NCBI GenBank assembly: GCA_027318945.1
Contig: DAHVOF010000232.1
Location: 1 to 26,123, forward strand
Direction of reading: 5' to 3'
Source: Actinomycetota bacterium
GTDB lineage: Bacteria; Actinomycetota; Acidimicrobiia; Acidimicrobiales; Acidimicrobiaceae
DNA: 26,123 nucleotides
The notes below the pieces were generated by a model. It was not told the DNA's origin. It made no database searches and worked only from the letters and a program-made list of their open reading frames with translations. Numbering within the stretch: position 1 is the stretch's first letter; each line of letters begins with the position of its first letter. This document shows positions 1 to 7,928 of the stretch, piece after piece. The position numbers were made by a program, and so were the translations under genes.

Positions 1-1319
1 CTTTCGAGCGCATCGCCAAGAACATTTTCTAGTTCCTGGCCAGGCTCCAACTTCCACGGGGCCACTTGTTCAAGAAGTGCATTCGTTTCGTGTATGAGCG
101 ACCACGTAGCCTCGAGAGCCTCCTGCGGAGCAACCTGCTCCCACGCTAACTGAGCGCGCTGCATCATCGTGGCAGCCAGTTCCGCAAGTGGTGAGTCTTT
201 GACCGGCCTCGGAGCCTTTCCGGCCAGCTTGTTCGCAACGACAGTCGTTACCCGCTGAAGCAGATTGCCAAGGTTGTTTGCGAGGTCGGCATTGTAACGT
301 GCCGTTAGGGCCTCGTAAGTGAAGTCACCATCCGAGCCAAAGTTGGTGTCTCTCAGCAGATAGTAGCGAACTGCATCAAGGCCGAAGTCGTCTACCAGCT
401 CAAGAGGGTCTACCTTGTTACCCGCCGACTTAGCCATCTTTGCGCCACCCACAAGGAGCCATCCATGGACAAAAATGCTGGCCGGCGGGTCGATGCCAGC
501 CGCCATACACATAGCTGGCCACCAAACGCAGTGAAAGCGAATTATGTCCTTGCCGATCACGTGGTGGACTTGAGGCCACCAGGTTTCAAACCTAGTTTCG
601 TTCCGGCCGTAGTCGATAGCCGTCAAGTAGTTGATAAGCGCGTCATACCAGACGTAAAAAACGTGATCACGATCCCACGGAACTGGAACCCCCCAATCGA
701 TCGACGTCCTGGTGATGGAGATATCCTGCAAACCCTGCCGAATAAATCCGAGAGCCTCATTGCGCTTGGATGCAGGTCGAACGGCCTCCGGAAATTTCTC
801 ATACCAATCAAGGAGCCGTTCGGTGAAAGCCGAAAGCTTGAAGAAGTAGTTCTCCTCCTCCATCACCGTCACTGGGCGCTTGTGAATTGGGCACAAGGAG
901 TCCACCAGCTCCGGCTCCTGGTAATAAGCCTCGCAGGAGACACAGTAAAGGCCGCGATACAAATCCTTGTATATGTAGCCGTTCTCGTTAACAGAACTCA
1001 GAAATGACTGTACGGTTTCGTAGTGCCGCTTCTCGGTGGTCCTGATGAAATCGTCATATGAGATATTCAGTTTTCGCCATGCTGATTCAAACCGCGGAGA
1101 CAACTGATCAGTCCACTCTTTCGGCGACATCCCGTTTTCAGCTGCAGCCTGAGCTATCTTGAGTCCATGCTCATCCGTCCCCGTGAGGAAAAACACCTCT
1201 TCCCCGCAGAGACGATGCCATCTAGCCAGCGCATCTGCAGACACCATGGTGTAAGCATGGCCAAGATGAGGAACGTCATTGACGTAATATATCGGCGTAG
1301 TTATGAAAAACTTCGACAC
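1..1319 (-). CDS. metG: Methionyl-tRNA synthetase, 3' end outside window
   Basis: Charges tRNA-Met with methionine in the cytoplasm, using ATP. About 439 codons are present; the C-terminus lies beyond base 1. The N-terminus reads FFITTPIYYVNDVPHLGHAYT, carrying the class I HIGH motif as HLGH. A single zinc knuckle of the form CxxC...CxxH follows (CVSC and CPIH, coded near 870-935), then the SIDWGVPVPWD and YVWYDAL blocks typical of MetRS. The second ATP motif, coded near 425-440, reads KMAKS instead of KMSKS. The start is GTG at 1319, with AAGG about 8 bases upstream; an in-frame GTG at 1328 is possible, and the frame is closed by a TGA at 1383-1385. It follows rsmI on the same strand after 191 bases. 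Identity is certain; the exact start is less so. Confidence 0.97.
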   Translation of the reverse strand, partial: MSKFFITTPIYYVNDVPHLGHAYTMVSADALARWHRLCGEEVFFLTGTDEHGLKIAQAAAENGMSPKEWTDQLSPRFESAWRKLNISYDDFIRTTEKRHYETVQSFLSSVNENGYIYKDLYRGLYCVSCEAYYQEPELVDSLCPIHKRPVTVMEEENYFFKLSAFTERLLDWYEKFPEAVRPASKRNEALGFIRQGLQDISITRTSIDWGVPVPWDRDHVFYVWYDALINYLTAIDYGRNETRFETWWPQVHHVIGKDIIRFHCVWWPAMCMAAGIDPPASIFVHGWLLVGGAKMAKSAGNKVDPLELVDDFGLDAVRYYLLRDTNFGSDGDFTYEALTARYNADLANNLGNLLQRVTTVVANKLAGKAPRPVKDSPLAELAATMMQRAQLAWEQVAPQEALEATWSLIHETNALLEQVAPWKLEPGQELENVLGDALE

Positions 1320-1510
1320 GACAAGCACCTTAGCAAGAATGAGAGGCCCAAGGATACGTGCCCGTCGCTGAATGTTAGGTGATCAACGTTCATCACCAAT
1401 AATTCCGGAATCGGCCGCCTGCGGTTCGATCTGATCGATCGACCGTGCGCAGCTTGAAACTCCGTCAAGCCGCCCCATTCCCCGTATGAGCGTCAGCCGC
1501 AGGCACGCGG

Positions 1511-2410
1511 CTAATCGGATAACGACGCAGCGCTTCTTCTTAGCTCAATCAGCATGTCGTAGACTTCGGTCCTCTTTACGCCCGTGATTTCAGCGAGTTC
1601 AGAGGCGAGGACCTTTGTTCCAGCTACTTTACTCCCGAGCGCTTTGACCACGAGCTCGAGAATTTCTGCTGAATTCCTAGGAGAATCGATGTCCAACTTC
1701 GGAGCCAAGACGACGGCAAACTCTCCGCGGGAGTCCACCGAGCCTAAGCGCGAAATCGCCTCCTCGATGGTGCCGTAGAAAAGTTCCTGATGCAATTTGG
1801 TCAGCTCACGGCCTAAAAATACCGAATGCCCTGGGCCATAAACAGATTGCGCATCCTCCAAAAGCTTCGCTACGCGCTTCGGAGACTCGAACAGAACTAT
1901 CGCCAAGCCGCAAGTTGCGAATCCGTCAAGCGCCCGTTTTCTAGGACCTTGCTTTACAGAAAGAAATCCAGGAAACAAGAAGCCGGACTCGCAAAATCCC
2001 GATAAAGATGCGGCGAGAATTGAAGCTGAAGGACCCGGCACGGCATCCACTCGCAGTCCGGCGCTCGATACCGCCTTAACCAGCTTCGCTCCGGGATCCG
2101 AAATTCCGGGCATTCCGGCGTCGGTGGTATAGACGACGGTCTTACCAGACCGAACCAGTTCAACTACTTTGGAGCAAAAGTGCTCCTCACGATTGGCATC
2201 TACTGACAGCATCTCTTTTCCGGCAATCTGAAGATGCGAGAGAAGGACCCTCAATCTTCGAGTGTCCTCAGCGGCAATGACATCCGCGTCCAAAAGCGTC
2301 TGCGAAGCTCGCCGAGACAGATCCCCAAGATTTCCTATCGGCGTCCCAAGCAAAGTAAAGACTCCCTCGAGCGCCTCAGTTTGCGCTGTGACCTCAGGAC
2401 TTGAGCTCAA
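1511..2410 (-). CDS. rsmI: 16S rRNA 2'-O-ribose methyltransferase RsmI
   Basis: Methylates the 2'-OH of C1402 in 16S rRNA with S-adenosylmethionine, tuning the ribosomal decoding centre. The 299 residues match the usual length. Tetrapyrrole-methylase-fold motifs appear in order: GTPIGNLGD (22-30), AAEDTRR (46-52), DAGMPGISDPG (97-107) and VPGPSAS (124-130), then LFESPKR and GRELTKLHQE. The start is TTG at 2410, with GGAAGG 8 bases upstream inside the preceding reading frame, which it overlaps by 17 bases. This suggests translational coupling with that gene and YchF. The family assignment is firm; the methylated position is inferred from the family. Confidence 0.97.
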   Translation of the reverse strand: MSSSPEVTAQTEALEGVFTLLGTPIGNLGDLSRRASQTLLDADVIAAEDTRRLRVLLSHLQIAGKEMLSVDANREEHFCSKVVELVRSGKTVVYTTDAGMPGISDPGAKLVKAVSSAGLRVDAVPGPSASILAASLSGFCESGFLFPGFLSVKQGPRKRALDGFATCGLAIVLFESPKRVAKLLEDAQSVYGPGHSVFLGRELTKLHQELFYGTIEEAISRLGSVDSRGEFAVVLAPKLDIDSPRNSAEILELVVKALGSKVAGTKVLASELAEITGVKRTEVYDMLIELRRSAASLSD

Positions 2411-2783
2411 ATTGATCGCCTTCCACTACGCCGAATCTCCGAATTAACTCGTTGGGAAGAACAATCGTCACTTTGGTCTTCGCCGTTGGAAGCGAAATCC
2501 CCAAAAAAGGAAGGCCGGATACTTTTACAGCCTTCAGCATCCCGTCCAGATGAACTACGGCAAGATTACGCCTAGAGCTAAGCACGACGACTGGAAATCT
2601 GCCGTAGAGCACGACAGCGTTTGTCCAAGAACGGTCTATCAACCCGGGGAAGATGCGTTTTGCGATTGCTCGCGGCTGAACACATGACGCGAGCACATAC
2701 CCGTTTCTAACTACCCACAGGACTGAATCCTCGGGCAGCTTTCCGAAGTCTCCGTTAGACGTTGAACCTGATTTCGAGAACAT
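2394..2783 (-). CDS. Small protein, possibly divergent DUF192 family
   Basis: Encodes 129 residues and overlaps ychF by 29 bases upstream and rsmI by 17 bases downstream. That packing argues for a real, translated gene. The layout recalls actinobacterial DUF192 proteins: a WVVRNGYVLAS strand near residues 23-33, a central hydrophobic strand (AVVLYGRFPVVVL), a short strand ending in VVHLDGM, and a C-terminal RRFGVVEGDQFEL resembling the family's closing segment. No signal peptide, membrane helix or catalytic residue is evident. The first ATG (2783) lies inside the end of ychF without a strong ribosome site. The family link is by eye and weak; the function is unknown. Confidence 0.6.
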   Translation of the reverse strand: MFSKSGSTSNGDFGKLPEDSVLWVVRNGYVLASCVQPRAIAKRIFPGLIDRSWTNAVVLYGRFPVVVLSSRRNLAVVHLDGMLKAVKVSGLPFLGISLPTAKTKVTIVLPNELIRRFGVVEGDQFELKS

Positions 2784-3864
2784 CGCCGTCTTTTACTTCG
2801 TAGTCCTTTCCTTCTACACCAAGTTTGCCCTGATTCTTGGCCGCCGTCCATGAGCCAATGCTTAAAAGCTCGTCCCAATGGATCACTTCAGCCCGAATGA
2901 AGCCCCGTTGAAGATCCGAGTGGATGACACCAGCGCACTCAGGAGCTTTTGCGCCGGCCCTGAATGTCCAGGCCCTTGACTCTTTGTCGCCAGTCGTGAA
3001 GAATGTCCTCCGCCCGAGCATGTGAAATGCGGCCTGGGCCACCCTTGTCAGCGCGCCTTCTCCAAGGCCCAACCCAGAGAGGAGCTCCGCCCGCTCCTCC
3101 AATTCAAGCGCCATGGCTTCGGACTCCAGTTGAACGCACACGCCGAGCACATCGATGCTCGCGCCCAAGGCTTCGCGAACTAATGAGCAGATCTGGTCTG
3201 ATTGGTCCAGCTGATCCTCTCCTAGATTCACTACTATCAGAACCGCCTTATTGGTGAGAAGGAAGGACCCTTTCAGGATCTCCTTGGTCTCGGCGCCAAG
3301 GTCGCTCTTGAATATTGGAGTGCCCTTTGTCAGCACATCTATCGCTTTTTCCAAGGCCTCGACCTCGGGCACAACCGAGCTATCGGCTCGTGCAGTCTTC
3401 CGGCGTCTTTCGATCAACGACTCGCAAGTCGCGAGATCGGCCATGACGAGTTCCAGCTCCAAAATACCGAGCGCCTCGACGGGATCGGACTCGCCTGGCA
3501 CATTCCCGTCTTCGAAGGCTCTAAGGACCATGCATAAGGCGTCTACCTCTCTTATGCCGGCCAAAAAACGGTTTCCCAACCCCTCGCCGGCATTTGCGCC
3601 TGCGACCAGGCCAGCTATGTCGACAAATTCCACATGGGCATACACGGTCTTCCTGCTTCTAGACATCTGGCTTAACGCGTCTAGTCGCCTGTCCGGCACT
3701 ATGGCTACGCCGGTGAGGGTCTCCGTAGTAGAAAATGGATGCTGGGCAACGACGGCAGATCCACCTGTAAGTGCATTGAATAGGGACGACTTACCAGAAT
3801 TAGGTAGTCCGATTAGTCCAAGTTTTTCCACCAAACCAAGGTTAGTCGCCTCGCGCTCGCGCAA
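2755..3864 (-). CDS. ychF: Ribosome-associated GTPase/ATPase YchF (OLA1 family)
   Basis: Obg-family nucleotide hydrolase that binds ribosomes and prefers ATP in characterised members; usually linked to translation and stress responses. The 369 residues are close to the usual length. The G1 loop GLPNSGKSS is at residues 19-27 (most relatives have GLPNVGKST). The G3 block VDIAGLV starts at 81 and is followed by the family hallmark GANAGEGLGNRF. The base-recognition motif is NLGE, the YchF-type NxxE, not NKxD, which explains relaxed guanine specificity. The C-terminus is a TGS domain ending GDVLEIRFNV. The listed start is TTG at 3864 with GAGG just upstream; TTG 3834 or GTG 3831 would give the more usual short N-terminus. 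Confidence 0.95.
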   Translation of the reverse strand: MREREATNLGLVEKLGLIGLPNSGKSSLFNALTGGSAVVAQHPFSTTETLTGVAIVPDRRLDALSQMSRSRKTVYAHVEFVDIAGLVAGANAGEGLGNRFLAGIREVDALCMVLRAFEDGNVPGESDPVEALGILELELVMADLATCESLIERRRKTARADSSVVPEVEALEKAIDVLTKGTPIFKSDLGAETKEILKGSFLLTNKAVLIVVNLGEDQLDQSDQICSLVREALGASIDVLGVCVQLESEAMALELEERAELLSGLGLGEGALTRVAQAAFHMLGRRTFFTTGDKESRAWTFRAGAKAPECAGVIHSDLQRGFIRAEVIHWDELLSIGSWTAAKNQGKLGVEGKDYEVKDGDVLEIRFNV

Positions 3865-4134
3865 ACCGCCTCAATAAACGGACCTTTGTGGCGCGTAGTG
3901 GAGTCGTCGTGCTCCAAGTCGTTTGTTGATGAGTATGCGGCCGCAGGAGCTTACTCCGGGCCCGTGGAGCAGGAATTGGCGCGCACCAAAATACATGTTG
4001 CCAAATCCGCCCTCGTGGAGAGCCGCTGTCATGAAGTGGGTTTTAGCAGCGTAGGCCGTCCCAATGCCGGGTCGGCCGCAAACAGCGACCGTAAGCGCAA
4101 ATCCTGGCCGAAAATCACTGATATTGCCTGTAGA
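3865..4134. other. 270-base gap in the minus-strand operon
   Basis: No recognisable gene lies between the membrane-protein gene and ychF. On the minus strand the frame of the membrane protein stays open after its TGA (4135-4137) for about 87 more codons, closing at a TGA at 3871-3873. An ATG at 4032 in that frame would give a 53-residue peptide starting MTAALHEGGFGNMYFG, but it lacks a ribosome site. A long plus-strand frame also crosses the gap, so openness alone proves little. The NotI-type octamer GCGGCCGC sits at 3937-3944 within TATGCGGCCGC. No tRNA-like or clear terminator fold was seen. Confidence 0.5.
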
Positions 4135-4605
4135 TCACTTTCCACCGGGCTGAGCAATCATCAGCACAAACGTCACCAAGAAAATTACATCAAGTATCAT
4201 CGCGCCCCGTGCAAGCCTTCGGGCCAAAATCTTCACGTCCGAACCACCTGCGCCCGCACTTACCGCTTGTGCTACACCGCGTTCTGCTGGCCAGACCAAA
4301 ACCTGCGCGACTCCAATTGCAATAATCCAGGTCCCCAATCCAAATATTATCCATGGTTTAGCAAGTTCTGAGACCCCATGCGAAACCGCAATCATGATTA
4401 GGCCAAAGACCGGCACCAGATAAATGAGCTTCTCCGCGTAGAACTTCGGTGAGCTGAAGTACTTTAGCGCGCCTTCGCTGGCAGTTGGATATAGCTGGCT
4501 GGCATATAGGCCCGCCAACCCATTCGCTCCAAATCCGCCGATCGCGCAGACTATGTGTGCCAAGAGAAGCACATCGTATACGGGACTTCTGGAGGTTAAA
4601 TCCAC
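4135..4605 (-). CDS. Small integral membrane protein, DUF2269-like
   Basis: Encodes 156 residues with four hydrophobic stretches that look like transmembrane helices, roughly 10-30, 58-78, 84-106 and 133-152. The first begins VYDVLLLAHIVCAIGGFGANG, a His in a Gly-rich helix similar to DUF2269-type small membrane proteins. A loop near 110-128 is rich in Ala, Gly and Arg and probably faces the cytoplasm. The function is unknown. The start is GTG at 4605, with GGGAG 4 bases upstream, lying inside the last codons of the cysteine desulfurase gene (10-base overlap), so the two are probably translated together. The family name is tentative; a four-helix membrane protein is well supported. Confidence 0.75.
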   Translation of the reverse strand: MDLTSRSPVYDVLLLAHIVCAIGGFGANGLAGLYASQLYPTASEGALKYFSSPKFYAEKLIYLVPVFGLIMIAVSHGVSELAKPWIIFGLGTWIIAIGVAQVLVWPAERGVAQAVSAGAGGSDVKILARRLARGAMILDVIFLVTFVLMIAQPGGK

Positions 4606-5738
4606 GAAACTCCCTTTTTACGGGATAGCTCAATCACGACGTCAGAAATAACGTCGATGGCATAGTTCACCTCTGCTTCGGTTGTCGTCACACCCAGCGA
4701 AAGCCTCAAGGAACCTGATGCCTGGCTCTCGGATTTGCCCATTGCTATGAGCACGTGCGAAGGATTTAAGGCGCCCGAAGCACATGAGGATCCTGCGGAT
4801 GCATACACTCCTCGAGAGTCCAGCAGAAAAAGAATTTCCTCTGAGTTCAAGCCATCAAAACAATAGTTGCTGATGTTGCACATTTGCGGAGATTCAGCTC
4901 CATTAGGCACCACGCCTGCCACGTTAGCAAATAGACCAGCCCTTAGCTTTTCAGTCAGCCGACCAACTCGTTCAACCGTGCCTTTGCGCCCTTCGACGGC
5001 ATCTCTGAGAGCGGCAGCCATTGCGGCGGCACCGGCAAGGTTAGGGGTACCGGAGCGAAGTTCTCTCTCCTGTCCGCCTCCGTGAAACATCGCCTTCAAT
5101 GAGGCCGCTTTCCGGGCGACAAGCACGCCGATGCCCTTCGGACCTCCGAACTTGTGGCCCGAAATGGAGACCAGGTCGAATCCGCTGGCCAGGCCGGCCA
5201 CATCCAAATAGCTGGGAGCCTGCACGGCGTCAGTGTGCAGCAAAGCGGAGGGCGAATGCCTCTTCACAAGCTCGCGAACCTCCGCCAAGGGTTGAATAAC
5301 CCCTGTCTCGTTGTTTGCCATCATCACCGACACGATGGCGACTCTCTCGCTTTCGCTTTTCAAGACCGACTCGAGCTCATCTAGATCCACGCCACCCGAA
5401 GCCGTCACACCAACTACTCTCCCACCGATAGCGTTCATCGATTCGAGAACCGCATGGTGCTCGATTGCACTAGTTATCGCCACCTTGCCGACGCTGGTCG
5501 CACCGAAAATGGCTAAATTATCGGCCTCAGTGCCGCCTGAAGTAAAAATTACGTCGTAAGCGGTTACGCCCAGCAAAGCTGCCACATCCTCACGGGAACT
5601 TTCCAGGAGGCTTTTGGCCACTCGCGCCATCCTATGTGAGCCCGACGGATTCCCAACGAGTTCGGTCGCTTCAACCTGTGCCCTCAAGGCCGCAGGGTTG
5701 ATTGGCGTAGTCGCTGCATGATCTAGGTATGCCTCCAC
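4596..5738 (-). CDS. Cysteine desulfurase, NifS/IscS type
   Basis: PLP enzyme that takes sulfur from cysteine and hands it as a persulfide to Fe-S cluster assembly or tRNA thiolation. The 380 residues fit the family. The N-terminus YLDHAATTP is typical. SGGTEADN (67-74) and EHHAVLES (93-100) bind the cofactor region, HTDAVQA (168-174) carries the PLP-contacting Asp, and K196 in SISGHKFGGPKG forms the Schiff base. The persulfide Cys is C319 in SSCASGALNPSHVL. No iscU, sufU or mnmA gene is adjacent, so the sulfur acceptor cannot be read from context. The start is GTG at 5738, with no Shine-Dalgarno sequence and a -10-like TATTAT 7 bases upstream, suggesting a leaderless message. Confidence 0.95.
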   Translation of the reverse strand: MEAYLDHAATTPINPAALRAQVEATELVGNPSGSHRMARVAKSLLESSREDVAALLGVTAYDVIFTSGGTEADNLAIFGATSVGKVAITSAIEHHAVLESMNAIGGRVVGVTASGGVDLDELESVLKSESERVAIVSVMMANNETGVIQPLAEVRELVKRHSPSALLHTDAVQAPSYLDVAGLASGFDLVSISGHKFGGPKGIGVLVARKAASLKAMFHGGGQERELRSGTPNLAGAAAMAAALRDAVEGRKGTVERVGRLTEKLRAGLFANVAGVVPNGAESPQMCNISNYCFDGLNSEEILFLLDSRGVYASAGSSCASGALNPSHVLIAMGKSESQASGSLRLSLGVTTTEAEVNYAIDVISDVVIELSRKKGVSWI

Positions 5739-5745
5739 ACATACG

Positions 5746-5751
5746 ATAATA
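5746..5751 (-). promoter_or_regulatory. Probable -10 element for leaderless desulfurase mRNA
   Basis: On the minus strand TATTAT (one mismatch to TATAAT) ends 7 bases before the GTG start at 5738. That spacing would put the transcription start at or next to the initiation codon. There is no Shine-Dalgarno match between them. The -35 region (GTAGAT at a 17-base spacer) is poor, so this is an inference from one element. Confidence 0.35.
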
Positions 5752-6140
5752 TTTGCCGGCCATGCAGTATCTACGCGTGCGAAAGATCTCCTAAAGTCGC
5801 CTGTGCGGATTCGGGGTCGTCAAGTTTTAGAACCATCCACGTGAGATGGTCGAAGGCTCGACTAGGAGCAATCGAATCGAACTTTGGGCCACCGAATTAA
5901 TTGCAGTGATCATTTAGAAGTCAAGTATTCCCGCGCGGGCCTTGCCAAAAAGGGTCGGGGGCCCTTTCCTCGATGCGGCCGCATAAGTCCAACGGTAGCA
6001 AGTTCCAAAAAGTCCGGCTCAAAGTATCATGCAGCGCTTTAAGGTTAGGCCTGCATCAGAGCTGGCTGCGTAACTTCGATCAGCAAATTTTATGCGGCCG
6101 CGGAAACAAAACATTTTCACTTAACACAGTTCAGAGCACG

Positions 6141-6157
6141 TATAACAGTGTTATAAC
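6141..6157 (+). promoter_or_regulatory. Palindromic operator-like site upstream of galT
   Basis: TATAACAGTGTTATA (6141-6155) is a perfect inverted repeat with 6-base arms and a 3-base centre, and it overlaps a second palindrome, GTTATAAC (6150-6157). TATAAC also resembles a -10 hexamer, so the site may be where a repressor blocks the galT promoter about 55-65 bases before the start codon. No regulator gene is adjacent, and no good -35 was found at standard spacing. Confidence 0.4.
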
Positions 6158-6208
6158 TGACAGAAAGATTACAGTATTGCAACTCGGTTGCAGAGAGATA
6201 ACCTCGCT

Positions 6209-7198
6209 ATGAATAGTGAACTCAGACTTGACCCGCTGACAGGCAGATGGGTGGTAATTGCCTACGAACGCTCAGCGAGACCCTCCTCCTTCCTTGACCG
6301 CGACAAGAATATCCAGAAGGACTCGATAAACGGATGTCCCTTCTGTCCTGGGCACGAAGAGGACACGCCACCTGCGCTCGTTACCTATTCAGAACAGGGC
6401 CACTGGCTCCTCCGCGTAGTCCCCAATAAGTATCCTGCCTTCACAGGCAATGAGCCCATGGTCGCCATAACCAAGGGTCCAGTATTTACGACCGCGCCGG
6501 CCTCGGGAATTCATGAAGTGATAATCCTTTCCCCTGACCATAACCTCGACTGGTCGGAACTCTCCGATGAACAGGTCAAATTGATCATGCGAGGGATGAG
6601 GGACAGGATCGCAGCCCACAGAGACTCTCAGGTCATCAGGTACTCACAAGCGCTAGTCAATTCCGGACGAGAAGCCGGAGCTTCGTTGGAGCATCCACAC
6701 GGGCAGCTCTTGGCCACATCGTTTGTACCCAGGGAGATCACCGATGAGCTGGCAGGCTTTTCCAGGTTTTTAGGCGGCTGCCTTCTATGCGCGACATTAG
6801 AGGCTGAAGAGGCTATTGCGGATCGGACCGTCATGACTGATGCGGATACAGTCACGGTATCTCCATTCTGGGCGTCTCAGCCTTACGAAATGCTCATCAT
6901 TCCGAAAAACCATGGTGAGCATCTGCATAGAGCAAGCTTTTCGGAGTTGGACTCGATCGCAGTTTCTATCAAGCGAGTTCTTGGCGCTTTGAGATCGCAG
7001 TTGGGCGACATAGCCTACAATCTGGTATTCCACTCTTCACCGTACCGCGATCACGGAAGATTTCACTGGCACGTGCATATTCTGCCAAAACTCACGACAC
7101 GGGCCGGATTTGAGCTTGGCACCGGGGTAATGATCAATATCATTTCTCCGGAAAAGGCAGCCGCTGAACTCAGGCGATCACTTGAGCATCAGGCTTGA
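6209..7198 (+). CDS. galT: Galactose-1-phosphate uridylyltransferase
   Basis: Leloir-pathway enzyme that moves UMP from UDP-glucose to galactose-1-phosphate through a uridylyl-histidine intermediate. From ATG 6209 the protein has 329 residues, near the family norm. The N-terminus ELRLDPLTGRWVVIA is characteristic. Zinc ligands are in CPFC (43-46), the nucleophile motif is HPHGQ (162-166), a second cysteine pair CLLC is at 191-194, and the second HIT-like half contains FHWHVHILP (285-293). An upstream in-frame TTG (6188) would add seven residues but does not fit the family start. No galK or galE is adjacent, so a related nucleotidylyltransferase role (for example on other sugar phosphates) remains possible. 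Confidence 0.92.
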   Translation: MNSELRLDPLTGRWVVIAYERSARPSSFLDRDKNIQKDSINGCPFCPGHEEDTPPALVTYSEQGHWLLRVVPNKYPAFTGNEPMVAITKGPVFTTAPASGIHEVIILSPDHNLDWSELSDEQVKLIMRGMRDRIAAHRDSQVIRYSQALVNSGREAGASLEHPHGQLLATSFVPREITDELAGFSRFLGGCLLCATLEAEEAIADRTVMTDADTVTVSPFWASQPYEMLIIPKNHGEHLHRASFSELDSIAVSIKRVLGALRSQLGDIAYNLVFHSSPYRDHGRFHWHVHILPKLTTRAGFELGTGVMINIISPEKAAAELRRSLEHQA

Positions 7199-7928
7199 AA
7201 TCTTCAGATGGCGCGGAGAAGATCTAGATTTGGTGAGAAAAATCAGACAGAGAGCAGATAAAAGTTCGGCGTTCCAGCACTAAAGTTGACCACCGCAGTG
7301 GATCTCACAGCTGCAGGAGCGGGCAACGCAGTAACACGAGAGCGGAACCCGCATATCTTGTGCAACGGTGCCAACATGAAAATAGATGGCAAAGCGTTCA
7401 GGCACCACGCTTTGCAAAGATAGTTTCGCGCCAACAATGTTTTGAACGGCTCGGTACCTTCAAGACCTCGCGCACAGCAATTCGGCACAAAAAGAGCAGC
7501 AGGTCGAATCTCTTTCTCCTCGTAAATCGGAGCCGCCACCAAAAAACCAACGAATCCAAATTACGTCTGTTGACCCAGACTTCATGCTCTTCGCGTAGGG
7601 TATTCCATGCCAACAAGAAGCCGGGATGCATCCAGCTCTGCTAAAAGCGCAGCTTAGGCAAATGCAGGTGCTACAAGAACGCTTCATGGTGCCCGAGACG
7701 TAAGCACTTGGTTTGCTGTTTGGAAAGTTGAGCTTTGAGCTGCCGCCGCTGTTCATGACTGGAATCCATTTGCCAACTTCGTATTCACAAAGCCTCAGAA
7801 TCTGAAATCTTGGGGTATCCCGCGGCCGCACAACGAAAGCGCCTTGCTTCGGCGTAATCAAAAACGACATATCAGCCAACTGGTTAGCAGCTGCTCCGCC
7901 TAAATTAATCTAAAGCGATAGGGGGACA
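7199..7928. other. 730-base stretch with no convincing gene
   Basis: This is the longest gene-free interval of the window. All three minus-strand frames hold moderately long open stretches: about 140 codons from TTG 7879 to 7460, 78 codons at 7398-7631 and 100 codons at 7243-7542. The first starts MADMSFLITPKQGAFVV and looks the most protein-like in its first half, but none has a recognisable domain or a good ribosome site. A decayed minus-strand gene split by frameshifts is possible but unproven. A weak stem (ATCTTC 7200-7205 with GAAGAT 7218-7223) follows the galT stop. The octamer GCGGCCGC lies at 7822-7829. Confidence 0.4.

Larger units (their letters stand above)
5739..6208. other. Divergent intergenic region, desulfurase / galT
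   Basis: This 470-base stretch separates two divergent genes and must hold both promoters. A plus-strand open frame (5973-6212) has atypical composition and overlaps the galT start, so it is not accepted as a gene. Notable structure: GCGGCCGC octamers at 5975-5982 and 6094-6101, which with their flanks form a perfect 12-base inverted repeat (5975-5986 against 6090-6101). A TATAAC/GTTATA palindrome lies at 6141-6155. A short hairpin pairs AAAGGG (5949-5954) with CCCTTT (5962-5967). Confidence 0.5.

Noticed and set aside
3886..4371. Plus-strand open frame of 161 codons
   Set aside because: More than half lies antisense to the membrane-protein gene; Cys/His/Ser-rich text with no domain, and no ribosome site.
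5868..5892. tRNA-like T-loop (GTTCGATTC on the minus strand)
   Set aside because: The flanking bases cannot form the 5-base-pair T stem, and no acceptor or anticodon arm is present.
5949..5967. AAAGGG/CCCTTT hairpin followed by a few T
   Set aside because: Too weak for a terminator and located between divergent genes, where no transcript is expected to end.
5973..6212. Plus-strand open frame of 79 codons before galT
   Set aside because: It overlaps the galT start, has no ribosome site, includes two NotI-type motifs and the palindrome, and reads like random sequence.
7200..7223. Stem after the galT stop codon
   Set aside because: Six base pairs, A/T-rich, 12-base loop and no T tract; not convincing as a terminator.
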